In this document: positions 1-8,582 of the stretch, piece by piece
Layout: each line of letters begins with the position of its first letter
Numbering within the stretch: the first letter of the stretch is position 1
NCBI RefSeq assembly: GCF_014467015.1
Contig: NZ_CP058559.1
Location: 1,116,001 to 1,180,000 of the forward strand
DNA from: Alkalicella caledoniensis
GTDB taxonomy: Bacteria; Bacillota; Proteinivoracia; Proteinivoracales; Proteinivoracaceae
Direction of reading: 5' to 3'
Length of the DNA stretch: 64,000 nt
Notes under the pieces: model-generated
Databases searched by the model: none
The model's input: the letters and a program-made list of their open reading frames with translations, nothing else
What the model was told of the DNA's origin: nothing
Made by a program: the position numbers and the translations under genes

Positions 1-222
1 GCCTTTCATTCCTCTATCAATTAAGTTTTCGTGAATATTACAACGAAAGTCTGTTTGTAGATTGGGACAAGGCTCACCTGCATTTTTATCTACTGGGAAC
101 CCTTCTGAGGCAGAAAAATAAAGTGCAATACAGCACAAACCGAAACAGTTTTCGCAGTCAGCATACAGTTTATTGTGATTATTATCATTCATGTATATTA
201 AATCTTTCTTGTTTTCACACAT
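1..222 (-). CDS. Pentapeptide-repeat family protein, N-terminal part (runs off the left edge)
   Basis: Partial minus-strand gene: the first 74 codons are present and the frame is open to base 1. The start ATG (220-222) follows a good GGAGGAAG ribosome binding site. The visible part has closely spaced cysteines (DCENCFGLCC, then GEPCPNL and FRCNIHENL). From family knowledge, this Cys-rich N-terminus is typical of Firmicutes pentapeptide-repeat proteins whose repeats come later, outside this window. The Cys set could bind metal or form disulfides, but that is inference. The repeats themselves are not visible, so the family call rests on the N-terminal pattern alone. Confidence 0.6.
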   Translation of the reverse strand, partial: MCENKKDLIYMNDNNHNKLYADCENCFGLCCIALYFSASEGFPVDKNAGEPCPNLQTDFRCNIHENLIDRGMKG

Positions 223-277
223 GGTATCTTCCTCCTTGCATATTCAGGCGATTCCTCCTAGCACTATTGAATAAAAT

Positions 278-472
278 TTAAATCCTTTCATTTCCCCGTT
301 TAAAATTTCCAGTAATCTTAGCCATTATCAATTGTGATTCTATTGTATCTGCTTTTGATATTTTCGATAAATTTTTTTTACTCTCACTACCTTTTAGTAT
401 TAGAACTTGTTTCCCATGCCAAGAGATAAATACTTTATTATCTTTTGATATCCTGAATGAAAAAGGTTGTTC
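278..472 (-). pseudogene. Headless small conserved-looking ORF
   Basis: The minus strand has an open frame of about 64 codons ending at TAA (278-280). It reads SFRISKDNKVFISWHGKQ near its start and TGNFKRGNERI at its end, with protein-like composition. No ATG, GTG or TTG exists between the upstream in-frame stop (473-475) and the first conserved-looking residues, so the start seems lost. The break coincides with a 19-bp sequence (454-472) that recurs exactly at 8152-8170, suggesting an insertion or rearrangement replaced the 5' end. Function unknown. Confidence 0.4.
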
Positions 473-693
473 TTAAAGCCTATTCCTTTTATCTATATTT
501 TTCAAAAAAACCCTCCTAATAACATTGTCTTAAGTAAAAATTATAACTCCTCTTGTTTTGCATCCTTCTATCTGCAATTGTTGCTCGTTTTCATAAAATG
601 GTGTAGTAGCAGATTCCTTTATTTAAACCTTTTTCCTTACACCATCTGCCCGAATAGGTTGTGCCTAAGGATGCGTAATAGCCAACTTACTAG

Positions 694-716
694 CAAAAAA
701 GCTACAGCTTTTTTCT
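694..716. terminator. Bidirectional rho-independent terminator
   Basis: AAAAAAGCT and AGCTTTTTT form a short perfect hairpin with a 2-nt loop. It is T-rich on the plus side and A-rich on the minus side and sits just beyond the stop of the membrane protein at 702-1157. Confidence 0.6.
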
Positions 717-1157
717 TTTATTCTTAATTATTTTCCTTGAAGTATTGCTAATTAATAATACTACTCCTAAAAGCAAATACAAAAATAGATAACTTCTTGT
801 CATATCTAGATATGCATCAGGGTGTAATTCAGCAAAAAGACTATTAGTCCACAGGTATGCCAAAAGAAGTCCCCAGGTGAGAATAAAAGTTATTGTATAA
901 ATTAACAGTTTCGATTTAATACTTTTTCTTAAAACATCAAATATGTACACACCACTAACAAGTATTGAATGCAGAATAAATCTACCTAATAAGTGTACAT
1001 ATGGACCCATTCCTACTTTTGCTGCCCAGAGACCTAATATAATTGGTATAGTATCTAGTAATGTAAATATAGTAAATAAAATGCATATGGTAATAAATTT
1101 GTTATGCAATATCTTTGAATATAAATCTTTTCCTTTAAGCGAAATCTTTGTTTTCAT
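702..1157 (-). CDS. Small multi-pass membrane protein, unknown function
   Basis: This 151-aa protein has about four hydrophobic segments (near residues 18-42, 52-70, 82-105 and 120-142) and a Lys/Arg-rich C-terminus (RKIIKNKRKKL), so it is predicted to lie in the cytoplasmic membrane. The start ATG follows a GGGGGG-type ribosome binding site at good spacing. It ends inside the bidirectional terminator at 694-716. The next gene upstream is the alpha/beta hydrolase at 1206-1976, 48 bases away, so the two could be co-transcribed. I recognise no catalytic motif and do not assign a family. Confidence 0.6.
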   Translation of the reverse strand: MKTKISLKGKDLYSKILHNKFITICILFTIFTLLDTIPIILGLWAAKVGMGPYVHLLGRFILHSILVSGVYIFDVLRKSIKSKLLIYTITFILTWGLLLAYLWTNSLFAELHPDAYLDMTRSYLFLYLLLGVVLLISNTSRKIIKNKRKKL

Positions 1158-1205
1158 TTTAGTTACCCCCCTATGTTTTCTTAATTGAATTTCTTATCTT
1201 CACTC

Positions 1206-1976
1206 CTAATTAAGATACTTTTCAAACCAGTCTACTGCTTTATCAATCATTTCCTGGGACATGAAATGGAACTCATCTGCGATAAATTGTTCTATAGGTA
1301 TACCTTCTTTTTCATATCTCACCTTAATTTCATTATAAAAATCAATAGACCTTTGGGGTGGTACATCATCATCCTTTGAAGCGTTAATTATCAGTAAAGG
1401 CCTATTTTCATTTTCTATTAGGTGCTGATATGGGTCAAGTTCTTTAACAAACTCAAGAACCTTCTTTTCCTCGGGAGATGCAAATTGACATTCGTCCTCT
1501 TTTTCCATCCCATACATGAGGGAACTTACAAAGTCCGGTGTTCCTATGATGGGCACTGCCACTTTTATGTCTCTACTCTTCGTTAACGCATAATAAGTCG
1601 CCATGGCCCCCATGGAACCCCCTGTAAGGCCAATCTTTGAGGTATCAATCCTAGGATCATTTGACATACCATTAACTATGATTGAAATATCAGTGTAGGT
1701 ATCCCTAATGATTGAATAAAGTGCTGTTCCAAAATCAGCATCACAAGTAATATTATCTAAAAATCCATCATAGCGTTCGCCATGTTTTGAGCTATCAAAA
1801 GTAATGGCACAAAATCCCTTTTCAGCTAACTTTATAGCCATAGTTGCACTCGTGTACTTATCACAATTAAAACCATGACAAATTATCACTAAGGGTAACT
1901 TTTTGCCATCCTCCTTGTAAAATATCATATAAGGTATATCTTTTATTTTACTGATTTCTGTTATAATTCTTTTCAT
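1206..1976 (-). CDS. Alpha/beta-hydrolase (esterase/dienelactone-hydrolase type)
   Basis: A 256-aa cytoplasmic alpha/beta-hydrolase with no signal peptide. The expected elements are visible in order: an oxyanion-hole segment CHGFNCDK (33-40), the nucleophile elbow GGSMGA with Ser121, an acid candidate in the Asp run near 202-204, and a catalytic His at 237 (DEFHFM). The overall layout matches YitV/prolyl-oligopeptidase-like esterases. Substrate is unknown. The start follows GAGGGGG at proper spacing. It lies alone or with the downstream membrane protein; the upstream gene is separated by the strong terminator at 2204-2249. Confidence 0.85.
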   Translation of the reverse strand: MKRIITEISKIKDIPYMIFYKEDGKKLPLVIICHGFNCDKYTSATMAIKLAEKGFCAITFDSSKHGERYDGFLDNITCDADFGTALYSIIRDTYTDISIIVNGMSNDPRIDTSKIGLTGGSMGAMATYYALTKSRDIKVAVPIIGTPDFVSSLMYGMEKEDECQFASPEEKKVLEFVKELDPYQHLIENENRPLLIINASKDDDVPPQRSIDFYNEIKVRYEKEGIPIEQFIADEFHFMSQEMIDKAVDWFEKYLN

Positions 1977-2203
1977 ACTTTTTCCCCCTCGTTACTGCTA
2001 GATCGCATTATACTATATTTTGGTAATTTTTTTTAGTGAATTACTGTAAAGTTAATAAGATATTAATATAATTGAAACCGGTGAAATCAAATAGACATAG
2101 GGAAGATACGAACTAATCAAATCTTAAGGTTGCCCTAACCCTGCCTAAAGGTAGAACCTGTAGTATATAACCATAGTGCCTATTATTTCTATGTAAAAAA
2201 TAA

Positions 2204-2249
2204 AAGGAGTATAGTAAACCCCAAGTGGTTTACTATACTCCTTTTTCCT
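2204..2249. terminator. Strong rho-independent terminator
   Basis: A 17-bp perfect stem (arms GGAGTATAGTAAACC and GGTTTACTATACTCC plus flanking A/T pairs) lies just after the flavin-reductase gene stop at 2263. There is a T-run on the plus side and an A/T-rich tail on the minus side. Confidence 0.8.
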
Positions 2250-2262
2250 TATAGCTACAGCT

Positions 2263-4008
2263 TTATTCCATGGCAGCTGCAGCACCAGCCTGCCTTCCAA
2301 AAGTTAAGAATGCAATAATAGCCGTTCCACTTCCAGGATATTCCTGATGTAGTATCTGTCCGGAAGCTACTTCTCCAGCAGCATAAAGACCGGGTATCAC
2401 ATTACCGTCTTTATTAATAACTTGTGCATCTATATTTATTTTCAAACCACCATGTGTTCCACTGTTAGATTTGGTCATGGCCAATGCATAGAATTTGCCT
2501 TGGTTTATCGGCACCATGTATTGGGATGGTTTGTTGAAATCAAGGTCTTTTCCCTTTACACAAAGTTCATTGTATCTTTCCACAGTTGTCTTTAGTACTT
2601 CTGGTTTTATACCAATTTTTCCTGCCAGCTCTTCGATGGTATCTGCTTCAAATGCCATATTTGCCTGAACTGCCCCAGCTACCCTATCATTATAGGACTT
2701 TTCATCGATAATATACCAGAAGTTATCAAAGCCGTAATCATAAAGGATTCTAGTTCTTTTAAAGTGGAAATCCCTTTCATCCATAAACCTTTCACCATCT
2801 GGAGTCACGAAAAGTTCTGTTGCCTCTTCTCCATAACCATACCCTGTAGCGAAGTTCATCATTATATCAATTCCTGCATTTGGCATAATTACATCAGCGC
2901 CAGCTGCTAATCCCATTGTTATACCATCCCCTGTATTTCCTTCCCCTACATTTGTACTGAAGTTACCGAGGTTGGTAAAGTATTCATCTACTAGATCAGG
3001 GTTTCTTGTAAATCCGCCTGTTGCCAGAATAACTGCTTTCGCGTTAATGGTAATTTTATCCCCATTATCATTTTCCGCATATATACCAATTACCTTTCCT
3101 CCATCTTGGATAAGCTCAAGAGCCGGAGTGCTGTAAAGAATTTCCACTCCTTTTTCCTTTAGAGTGTTTTCTAGGGGTGTGATAATACCTGCTCCACTAG
3201 AATCAGCAGTGTAATGCCCCCTAGCAGGTGATCTGTAGCCGTGTAACGGCTCAATATCTTGAGCGAACTCCACACCATTTTCCATTAACCACTCAATATT
3301 TTCAGCTGAGTTATTAGCAATCAGATTAATAAAATCTTCATCTACCTGGTTTTCTCCAATTTCCATTAAAAAGGCTGCAAAGTCTGCTGCATTGTCTTTA
3401 ATTCCCAGACTTTCCTGAATAGATGTGTTTGCTGCTAAAATTTTCCCCCCTGATCTAATGGTGCTACCACCAGCAAAAGGCAGTTTTTCAACTACTATTA
3501 CATCTGCTCCGTTATTTTTTGCTTCCAGAGCAGCTGCTAAACCAGCAACTCCACCACCTACAACAACTACATCTGTTTCTAAAGTTACTGCTTGTCCACC
3601 GTCATTGTTGTTACCTTTGTTTTTTAGTGCATCAATATTAGCACCCGCCTGGGTTAAAGCTAATTCTACCGCTTCTAATATGGCTTTACTAGTTACAGTA
3701 GCTCCTGTTACAACTTCAACATTTAGAGTCTGATTTGTTGTGATTTTCTCTTTAATAATATTTATTGCTGCATCACCAATACCAGCAGTCTCAGAATGAT
3801 CAACTACCTCTACAGATACTATCTCATCTTTACTCACTGTTACTTCTACTGTGATTTCTCCTTCATGTCCTTTAGCAGTGGCTGTATAAGTACCTGGTGT
3901 GAAAAGATCCTCTGATTCAGATCCTGAGTTTGAACAACCCGCTAGTAATGACAGTACCAAAATCATGGACATAAAAACTATAAAGACCTTCGATTGTTTC
4001 ATTTTCAT
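2263..4008 (-). CDS. FMN-binding/FAD-dependent reductase lipoprotein (flavocytochrome-c type)
   Basis: A 581-aa exported lipoprotein. The signal peptide ends in a lipobox with Cys25 (LLAGCSN). An FMN-binding domain occupies about 37-125 and carries TGATVTS (101-107), the place where this family attaches FMN covalently to a Thr. A FAD domain starts at about 145 with the dinucleotide motif VVVVGGGVAGLAAA. The rest matches fumarate-reductase/urocanate-reductase-like flavoproteins, including an SGTHGG segment near the C-terminus. It probably reduces an unsaturated organic acid outside the membrane, fed by the electron-transport chain. The exact acceptor (fumarate, urocanate, an acrylate) cannot be read from sequence. 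A divergent TetR gene does not face it; the regulator lies directly upstream on the same strand. Confidence 0.88.
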   Translation of the reverse strand: MKMKQSKVFIVFMSMILVLSLLAGCSNSGSESEDLFTPGTYTATAKGHEGEITVEVTVSKDEIVSVEVVDHSETAGIGDAAINIIKEKITTNQTLNVEVVTGATVTSKAILEAVELALTQAGANIDALKNKGNNNDGGQAVTLETDVVVVGGGVAGLAAALEAKNNGADVIVVEKLPFAGGSTIRSGGKILAANTSIQESLGIKDNAADFAAFLMEIGENQVDEDFINLIANNSAENIEWLMENGVEFAQDIEPLHGYRSPARGHYTADSSGAGIITPLENTLKEKGVEILYSTPALELIQDGGKVIGIYAENDNGDKITINAKAVILATGGFTRNPDLVDEYFTNLGNFSTNVGEGNTGDGITMGLAAGADVIMPNAGIDIMMNFATGYGYGEEATELFVTPDGERFMDERDFHFKRTRILYDYGFDNFWYIIDEKSYNDRVAGAVQANMAFEADTIEELAGKIGIKPEVLKTTVERYNELCVKGKDLDFNKPSQYMVPINQGKFYALAMTKSNSGTHGGLKINIDAQVINKDGNVIPGLYAAGEVASGQILHQEYPGSGTAIIAFLTFGRQAGAAAAME

Positions 4009-4081
4009 GTAATTCCTCTCCTTATATTATAAAGATAAGTTAGTAAACACATTTAATTTTATATGAGGGCCCATTCATATA

Positions 4082-4663
4082 CTATTTATTGCGAATACTA
4101 TCTATTAAAGTATCCAGCATCTTTTCTAAAAGCAACTCGTTTTTTAAGATGGCTGGATTCTTTTTTGCATAAGTTGACATCCCTTCTACTAAACTAAAAA
4201 ATATTTTGCATATAAAATCTATGGGTAATTGTTTAATCTCACCTTTGTCTAAACCTTCTTGGATAATCTTTTTATTTATAGAATAAGACTGCTCAAAAAA
4301 GACATTTTCAGTTTCATTTAAGTTAACTGGAACATAGTAAGAACGTATTACTGCTGCTTCTTTAGGATTGTTATGGGTCCAAAACAAGAAGTTTCTAACA
4401 CGCAATTTGAGTTTATTGCAACATGAGACCTGATCTTTAACCCCGACCATTGAGAAAGTAAGATGTTGCTTATAGCAATAACCCACAACATCCTCAATTA
4501 GGCTCTCCCTATCTTTGTAATATAAATATATAGTACCTTTAGCAATTCCAGCAGCTTTTGCAATCTGCTGAATACTTGTGTCATTAATACCTTGCTCATA
4601 AAACAACTGAATAGCAGCATCCCTTATTTTTTCATGCTTATCAGGATCTATGGGTCTAGCCAT
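4082..4663 (-). CDS. TetR/AcrR-family transcriptional regulator
   Basis: The proper start is the ATG at 4663 (MARPIDPDKHEK), which has a strong GGAGGAGG site upstream. An open frame extends to 4777 but has no ribosome binding site, and it would run through the operator. The 193-aa product has the N-terminal TetR helix-turn-helix (about residues 10-55: TSIQQIAKAAGIAKGTIYLYY) and a helical ligand domain. It lies 73 bases upstream of the flavin reductase on the same strand and is probably its regulator. A near-perfect palindrome (4678-4703) just before the start suggests autoregulation. Confidence 0.88.
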   Translation of the reverse strand: MARPIDPDKHEKIRDAAIQLFYEQGINDTSIQQIAKAAGIAKGTIYLYYKDRESLIEDVVGYCYKQHLTFSMVGVKDQVSCCNKLKLRVRNFLFWTHNNPKEAAVIRSYYVPVNLNETENVFFEQSYSINKKIIQEGLDKGEIKQLPIDFICKIFFSLVEGMSTYAKKNPAILKNELLLEKMLDTLIDSIRNK

Positions 4664-4677
4664 TTTAACCTCCTCCC

Positions 4678-4703
4678 CATAAATGACCGCCCGGTCATTT
4701 ATG
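4678..4703. promoter_or_regulatory. Probable TetR operator
   Basis: Two 12-bp arms, CATAAATGACCG and CGGTCATTTATG, flank a 2-bp centre. Such long perfect palindromes immediately upstream of tetR genes are typical self-operators. The ATGACCG/CGGTCAT core is also typical of TetR-type sites. Confidence 0.75.
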
Positions 4704-4817
4704 GTCAAAAAAAATATTTTTTTTATAGTTTCTGTACTTGATAAACCATTTTTTTCAGTTAAAATTTTCACATTCATAATTCTAGTGATAGTATAGCAGT
4801 GTTCTCCAAATATGTAA

Positions 4818-6677
4818 AGAGTTATTTTTCACAATCCACATCCATATGATTCATATATGATAATGTCTAGTTATACCACAAAAGATTATGTCCTAAAAGT
4901 GATTCATATATTATAATACCCTCATGACTATAAAAATGAGGTGGACAAGATGAGAAAGGTGATATTAACTATGGATGAGAATCAGAAATATGAAATAATT
5001 AAAAAGTTGGTAGAAACTAATGGCAACAAGAAAACTGCAGCCCTTAAAATCGGGTGTACACCTAGGCATATCAGTAGGCTAATCAAAGGGTATAAAGAAA
5101 AAGGTAAAGCTTTTTTCATTCATGGAAACCGTGGTAGGCAACCTTCAATAACCTTATCTGAAGATACCAAGAAGTTAATCTTAGACTTATACCGCACTAA
5201 GTATTATGATTGTAATCTAACCCATTTTTCAGAGCTTCTTAATGAGATGGAAGACATCAAAGTATCTGTCGGTACCATTACTTCTATTCTTAGGAAAGAG
5301 TTCATCCTTTCGCCAATGGCAACACGATCTTCTAGGAAAGCATTGAAGAAAGAACTAAAGGATCTTCAAGCTAAAACTAAATCTATGAAGAAGGCAGCTG
5401 TCATTCAAAGCTCCATTTTAGATATAGAGGACTCTCATCCTAGGCGTCCTAGGTGTGCTTACTTTGGAGAAATGCTCCAAATGGACGCTTCCATGCATGA
5501 GTGGTTTGGTGGCATAAAAACACACCTTCATGTAGCAATCGATGATGCCACAGGGCAAATGTTAGGCGCTTACTTTGATGAGCAGGAAACGTTAAAAGGC
5601 TACTACAATGTTCTTAATCAGGTCCTAACTAACTATGGAATCCCTTATCAGTTTTTTACAGATAATCGCACTGTATTTGAGTATAAAAGAAAATACGAAA
5701 AGAAAAAAGAAGCTTCAGTTGAAAAAGATACATTTACTCAGTTCGGATATGCATGTAAGCAGTTAGGAATCGACATTCAGACATCTAGCGTTCCACAAGC
5801 AAAAGGGCGGGTTGAAAGAGTATTTGGCACTCTTCAATCCCGCCTAGTCGTAGAGCTACGCTTGAGAGGTGTCTCCTCAATTGAGGAGGCAAACAAATTC
5901 CTTTACTCCTACATAAAAAAATTCAACAAGCGATTCGCTTTACCTATTGATAGTATCAAATCTGTGTTCGAAACGCAACCAGATAATGATAAAATCAATC
6001 TAACACTGGCGGTAATTTCTTCTAGAAAAATTGATAATGGGAGTTGTATTAAATATCATAATGAGTATTATCTGCCTGTTAATGCTTATGGAGTTGCAGT
6101 GCATTACCGTAAGGGTACTACAGCTATGGTCATTAAAGCCTTTGATGGGGACATTTACTGCTGTATTGGTGAACAGGTTTATTTGCTTGAGTTGCTACCA
6201 CATCATAAACCCTCTTCAAAAGCATTTGATCTAGCAACTCTTCCTGAGAAACCTAAGAAAAAATATATTCCTCCAATGAGTCACCCATGGAAACAGGCAT
6301 CATTTGAAAGATATTTAAAAAAGCAATTACATAGGAACAACATAGCTTAGCAAGAATCTTAGAAATCACTAGGTTTATTAAAGTTACGCAAAAACAAGGT
6401 GCATTCTAGGCACTGCCTTTTTGTTTTACGGCGAGTACAAAGTCCTACCATCATACTGTTCATTTTGAATGTCAGCCGAAGCTGAAGCATCGGCTACAAC
6501 TGTCTTTTGTGAAAGCCATGAACAACAACAGATTGTCGCAGTATTAAAAGTTAATAGCATAACTATTCTGAAAAGTGTTTTTAGAATTTAGCACCAGAAA
6601 TCTGGTGCTTATGTTAAGACTTTTTTAGGACATTTTCAAAAATGGTTGACAGAGTTATTTTTCACAATCCACATCCA
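4818..6677 (+). mobile_element. Complete IS1202-type insertion sequence with 27-bp target duplication
   Basis: The element proper spans 4845-6650 (about 1.8 kb). The same 27 bases (AGAGTTATTTTTCACAATCC and seven more) lie at 4818-4844 and 6651-6677 and are the target duplication. The inner ends are related inverted repeats: left CATATATGATAATGTC, right CATTTTTGAAAATGTC (13 of 16 match). A 27-bp duplication is the known hallmark of IS1202-type elements. The perfect duplication and intact transposase suggest recent insertion. Confidence 0.85.
4950..6350 (+). CDS. IS1202-group (ISNCY) DDE transposase
   Basis: A 466-aa transposase, full length. The start chosen is ATG 4950 after GAGGTGG; the frame also opens nine bases earlier at a GTG that overlaps the ribosome binding site. 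An N-terminal helix-turn-helix region (about 10-60) precedes the catalytic core. The core has Asp in LQMDASMHEWFG, a second Asp in FFTDNRTVFEY, and Glu in GRVERVFGTLQSRL, which together form the DDE triad. It is the only gene of the element at 4818-6677. No frameshift or stop is seen, so it is probably active. Confidence 0.9.
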   Translation: MRKVILTMDENQKYEIIKKLVETNGNKKTAALKIGCTPRHISRLIKGYKEKGKAFFIHGNRGRQPSITLSEDTKKLILDLYRTKYYDCNLTHFSELLNEMEDIKVSVGTITSILRKEFILSPMATRSSRKALKKELKDLQAKTKSMKKAAVIQSSILDIEDSHPRRPRCAYFGEMLQMDASMHEWFGGIKTHLHVAIDDATGQMLGAYFDEQETLKGYYNVLNQVLTNYGIPYQFFTDNRTVFEYKRKYEKKKEASVEKDTFTQFGYACKQLGIDIQTSSVPQAKGRVERVFGTLQSRLVVELRLRGVSSIEEANKFLYSYIKKFNKRFALPIDSIKSVFETQPDNDKINLTLAVISSRKIDNGSCIKYHNEYYLPVNAYGVAVHYRKGTTAMVIKAFDGDIYCCIGEQVYLLELLPHHKPSSKAFDLATLPEKPKKKYIPPMSHPWKQASFERYLKKQLHRNNIA

Positions 6678-6795
6678 AAAATGACTTTGCAAAATAACCA
6701 GAAGGTTGTTTTTCTCTGTCACCAGTAGTTTACTTAGTGACGAACAAAGCCCCCCTGACCTTTCAGATGAAGATACAAGGAGACCTGTAGTAAAC

Positions 6796-6822
6796 CCTTC
6801 ACTTATATAGACAGGAAATGGA
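6796..6822 (-). repeat. Second copy of the sigma-factor leader sequence
   Basis: On the minus strand TGTCTATATAAGTGAAGGGT is shared with the segment just before the ECF sigma gene near 29310-29330. Here no sigma gene follows. Only a 22-codon GTG frame (VKGLLQVSLYLHLKGQGG and a few more) runs from it before a stop, and the IS1202 element begins shortly beyond. It may be a promoter/leader left after loss of its gene. Confidence 0.5.
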
Positions 6823-6878
6823 CTAAAATATTCTTCGGGACATTATCATTAATACTATTTGATTGTATTTTGATATAC

Positions 6879-7940
6879 TCATTCCACTTTAAACTCCTCT
6901 GTTGACGGCAAATCATTCCAAACATACCCATCACAACGGTAGTACTTTCTTATAACGGAACCATCTGTCTTTGTATAATCTATAACAAAAACCTGCGCTG
7001 TTTCTATCAGCATAGGATAATTACTGTAAGGGAGTACATCTCCTGTTTTGGGTCTATCCCCGAAATTATCGTATGCATTTTCCAAACGCCAAAATTCCCG
7101 ATACGCATATTCTTTAAATCCCGGTAAGTCCTGTTTCCCAAAGTACACTGCCTCATACTCTCTTCCACTAACCTTAAGTGTATCTACTCTAAGGGGTGGG
7201 ATGTCCTTCGCTATACTAGATAAATCTTCGGAACTAATGATACTACCATAATGTTCCTTTAATTGATTTGCCATAGAAGGAACTGAGTTGGTAAAATCCA
7301 TGGAGTCTAGCCCAGTATGTGCTGCACCATAAATGCCCATAATATTTTCATCCATTAATTTGTCAAATTCGCGGATGAAGTTCTCCACCATTGTATCCTC
7401 ACGGTACACATGGTCAGAGTGTATGTAAAAATGTCTACCCTGGGCTATGGCCTCATAGGTTAATAAATATTGTTCGGAGTCCTTTAAGTTGTTACTCCGA
7501 AGGTAGTCCAAAAAGCGTTCTCCTGTAGTGTTGTATTGGTTTCCAACATCAGTCCCATGGAAGATGGTTTCAGGGCAATGGGTTTTGATTTTCTTGTAAA
7601 ACTCTTTAACACTAGGGTTATGACTTACACTTCCAGCCCAATCTTTATATACGGCATCCAGTATATCATCGCTACTTGATTGCATCCATATATTCAAAAA
7701 CTCTGCAGTATAGTAAGGAAGTTCTACAAATAAATGTCTCATTCCTTGGTTGTGGTAGTATTCGTACCACAATTCAAATTCTTTATCTAGAATTTTATCT
7801 ACACCATGCTCTTCACCGTATAGATAAATCTCTCCTGAGGGTTGTGTTGATTCTTGTTGTATTGCAATATTTGAACAAGCTGACAGACTCACTACTACAA
7901 TCAACACCATAGTAAAGAAAGAAATCCTTTTACTTTTCAT
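6879..7940 (-). CDS. ChaN/EreA-like lipoprotein
   Basis: A 353-aa protein with a signal peptide and lipobox at Cys22 (SLSACSN), so it is predicted to be a membrane-anchored lipoprotein on the outer face. The mature part begins with YGEEHG (41-46) and has GAAHTG (205-210). These paired His/Glu motifs are typical of the EreA/ChaN/TraB (Tiki) superfamily, whose members are haem-binding proteins, esterases or metalloproteases. Which activity applies is not clear. No close operon partner: the IS1202 element lies downstream and a 640-base gap lies upstream. Confidence 0.75.
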   Translation of the reverse strand: MKSKRISFFTMVLIVVVSLSACSNIAIQQESTQPSGEIYLYGEEHGVDKILDKEFELWYEYYHNQGMRHLFVELPYYTAEFLNIWMQSSSDDILDAVYKDWAGSVSHNPSVKEFYKKIKTHCPETIFHGTDVGNQYNTTGERFLDYLRSNNLKDSEQYLLTYEAIAQGRHFYIHSDHVYREDTMVENFIREFDKLMDENIMGIYGAAHTGLDSMDFTNSVPSMANQLKEHYGSIISSEDLSSIAKDIPPLRVDTLKVSGREYEAVYFGKQDLPGFKEYAYREFWRLENAYDNFGDRPKTGDVLPYSNYPMLIETAQVFVIDYTKTDGSVIRKYYRCDGYVWNDLPSTEEFKVE

Positions 7941-8582
7941 AATCCTATCACCACACTATGATTTAGTTGTTTTTCACTCAACTAGATTTTTATGATCTAT
8001 TCAATATCTACCTATTTAAACCCTTGTTTCCTTAATTCTTAACACTATTTTCCTTTAGTTTACCACATTTGATACGACATTTTATTAAGTTTTAGTTAAA
8101 TATACACACAAAAAGTCTAAGTTTGTTCCCTTAGGCAGTGTTTCATAGGGGTGAATGAAAAAGGTTGTTCATCAAGCTTTGACAAAAACTTCCCATATAT
8201 TCAACAATTACAATAAGTGTATATTCAAGGTATTTAGTTGTACATTCAGCATTAACTAAATACCTTGAGTAATAGTTAAAAAAACTTAAATTAACTTAGG
8301 ATGTGTACATCTGTGCATTTCCATCATTATTGTACATAGTTTTACTAACTTTTAGTTACTTAACACCTTTAACTAAATCTTTTAGCAGGAAAATTTCTAA
8401 TTTATGGTGAATTATATAAATACGAGTTATTTAATAAAGCTAATATTTTAGATGTCATTTACTTCATTTTGAGCCCTACTTTTTCTGAAGATAGGAGTTC
8501 CTAATGGAATAACAGGCAATTGTCTACTTAGGAGATAAAATGTCCTTTTAATGGATTTTAATTAGAGTAAAGGAGAGATATT
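7941..8582. other. Long intergenic region
   Basis: This 640-base gap holds no convincing gene. It contains a weak CTAAG/CTTAG hairpin (8115-8137), a 19-bp sequence repeated at 454-472 (8152-8170), and a perfect 15-bp hairpin at 8225-8268. The ribosome binding site AAAGGAGAG at its end serves the next gene. Confidence 0.5.
8225..8268. repeat. Perfect inverted repeat in the intergenic region
   Basis: CAAGGTATTTAGTT (8226-8239) is repeated in inverse as AACTAAATACCTTG (8254-8267) across a 14-nt loop, with one more flanking pair. No T-run follows directly, so it is not a standard terminator. It could be a protein-binding site or the remnant of a small mobile repeat. Confidence 0.6.

Noticed and set aside
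467-727. 86-aa plus-strand open frame
   Set aside because: No ribosome binding site and low-complexity composition; it overlaps the terminator and the end of the membrane-protein gene.
4857-4921. Repeated TTCATATAT units as a CRISPR-like array
   Set aside because: Only two short AT-rich copies, lying within the IS left end; no spacers or cas genes.
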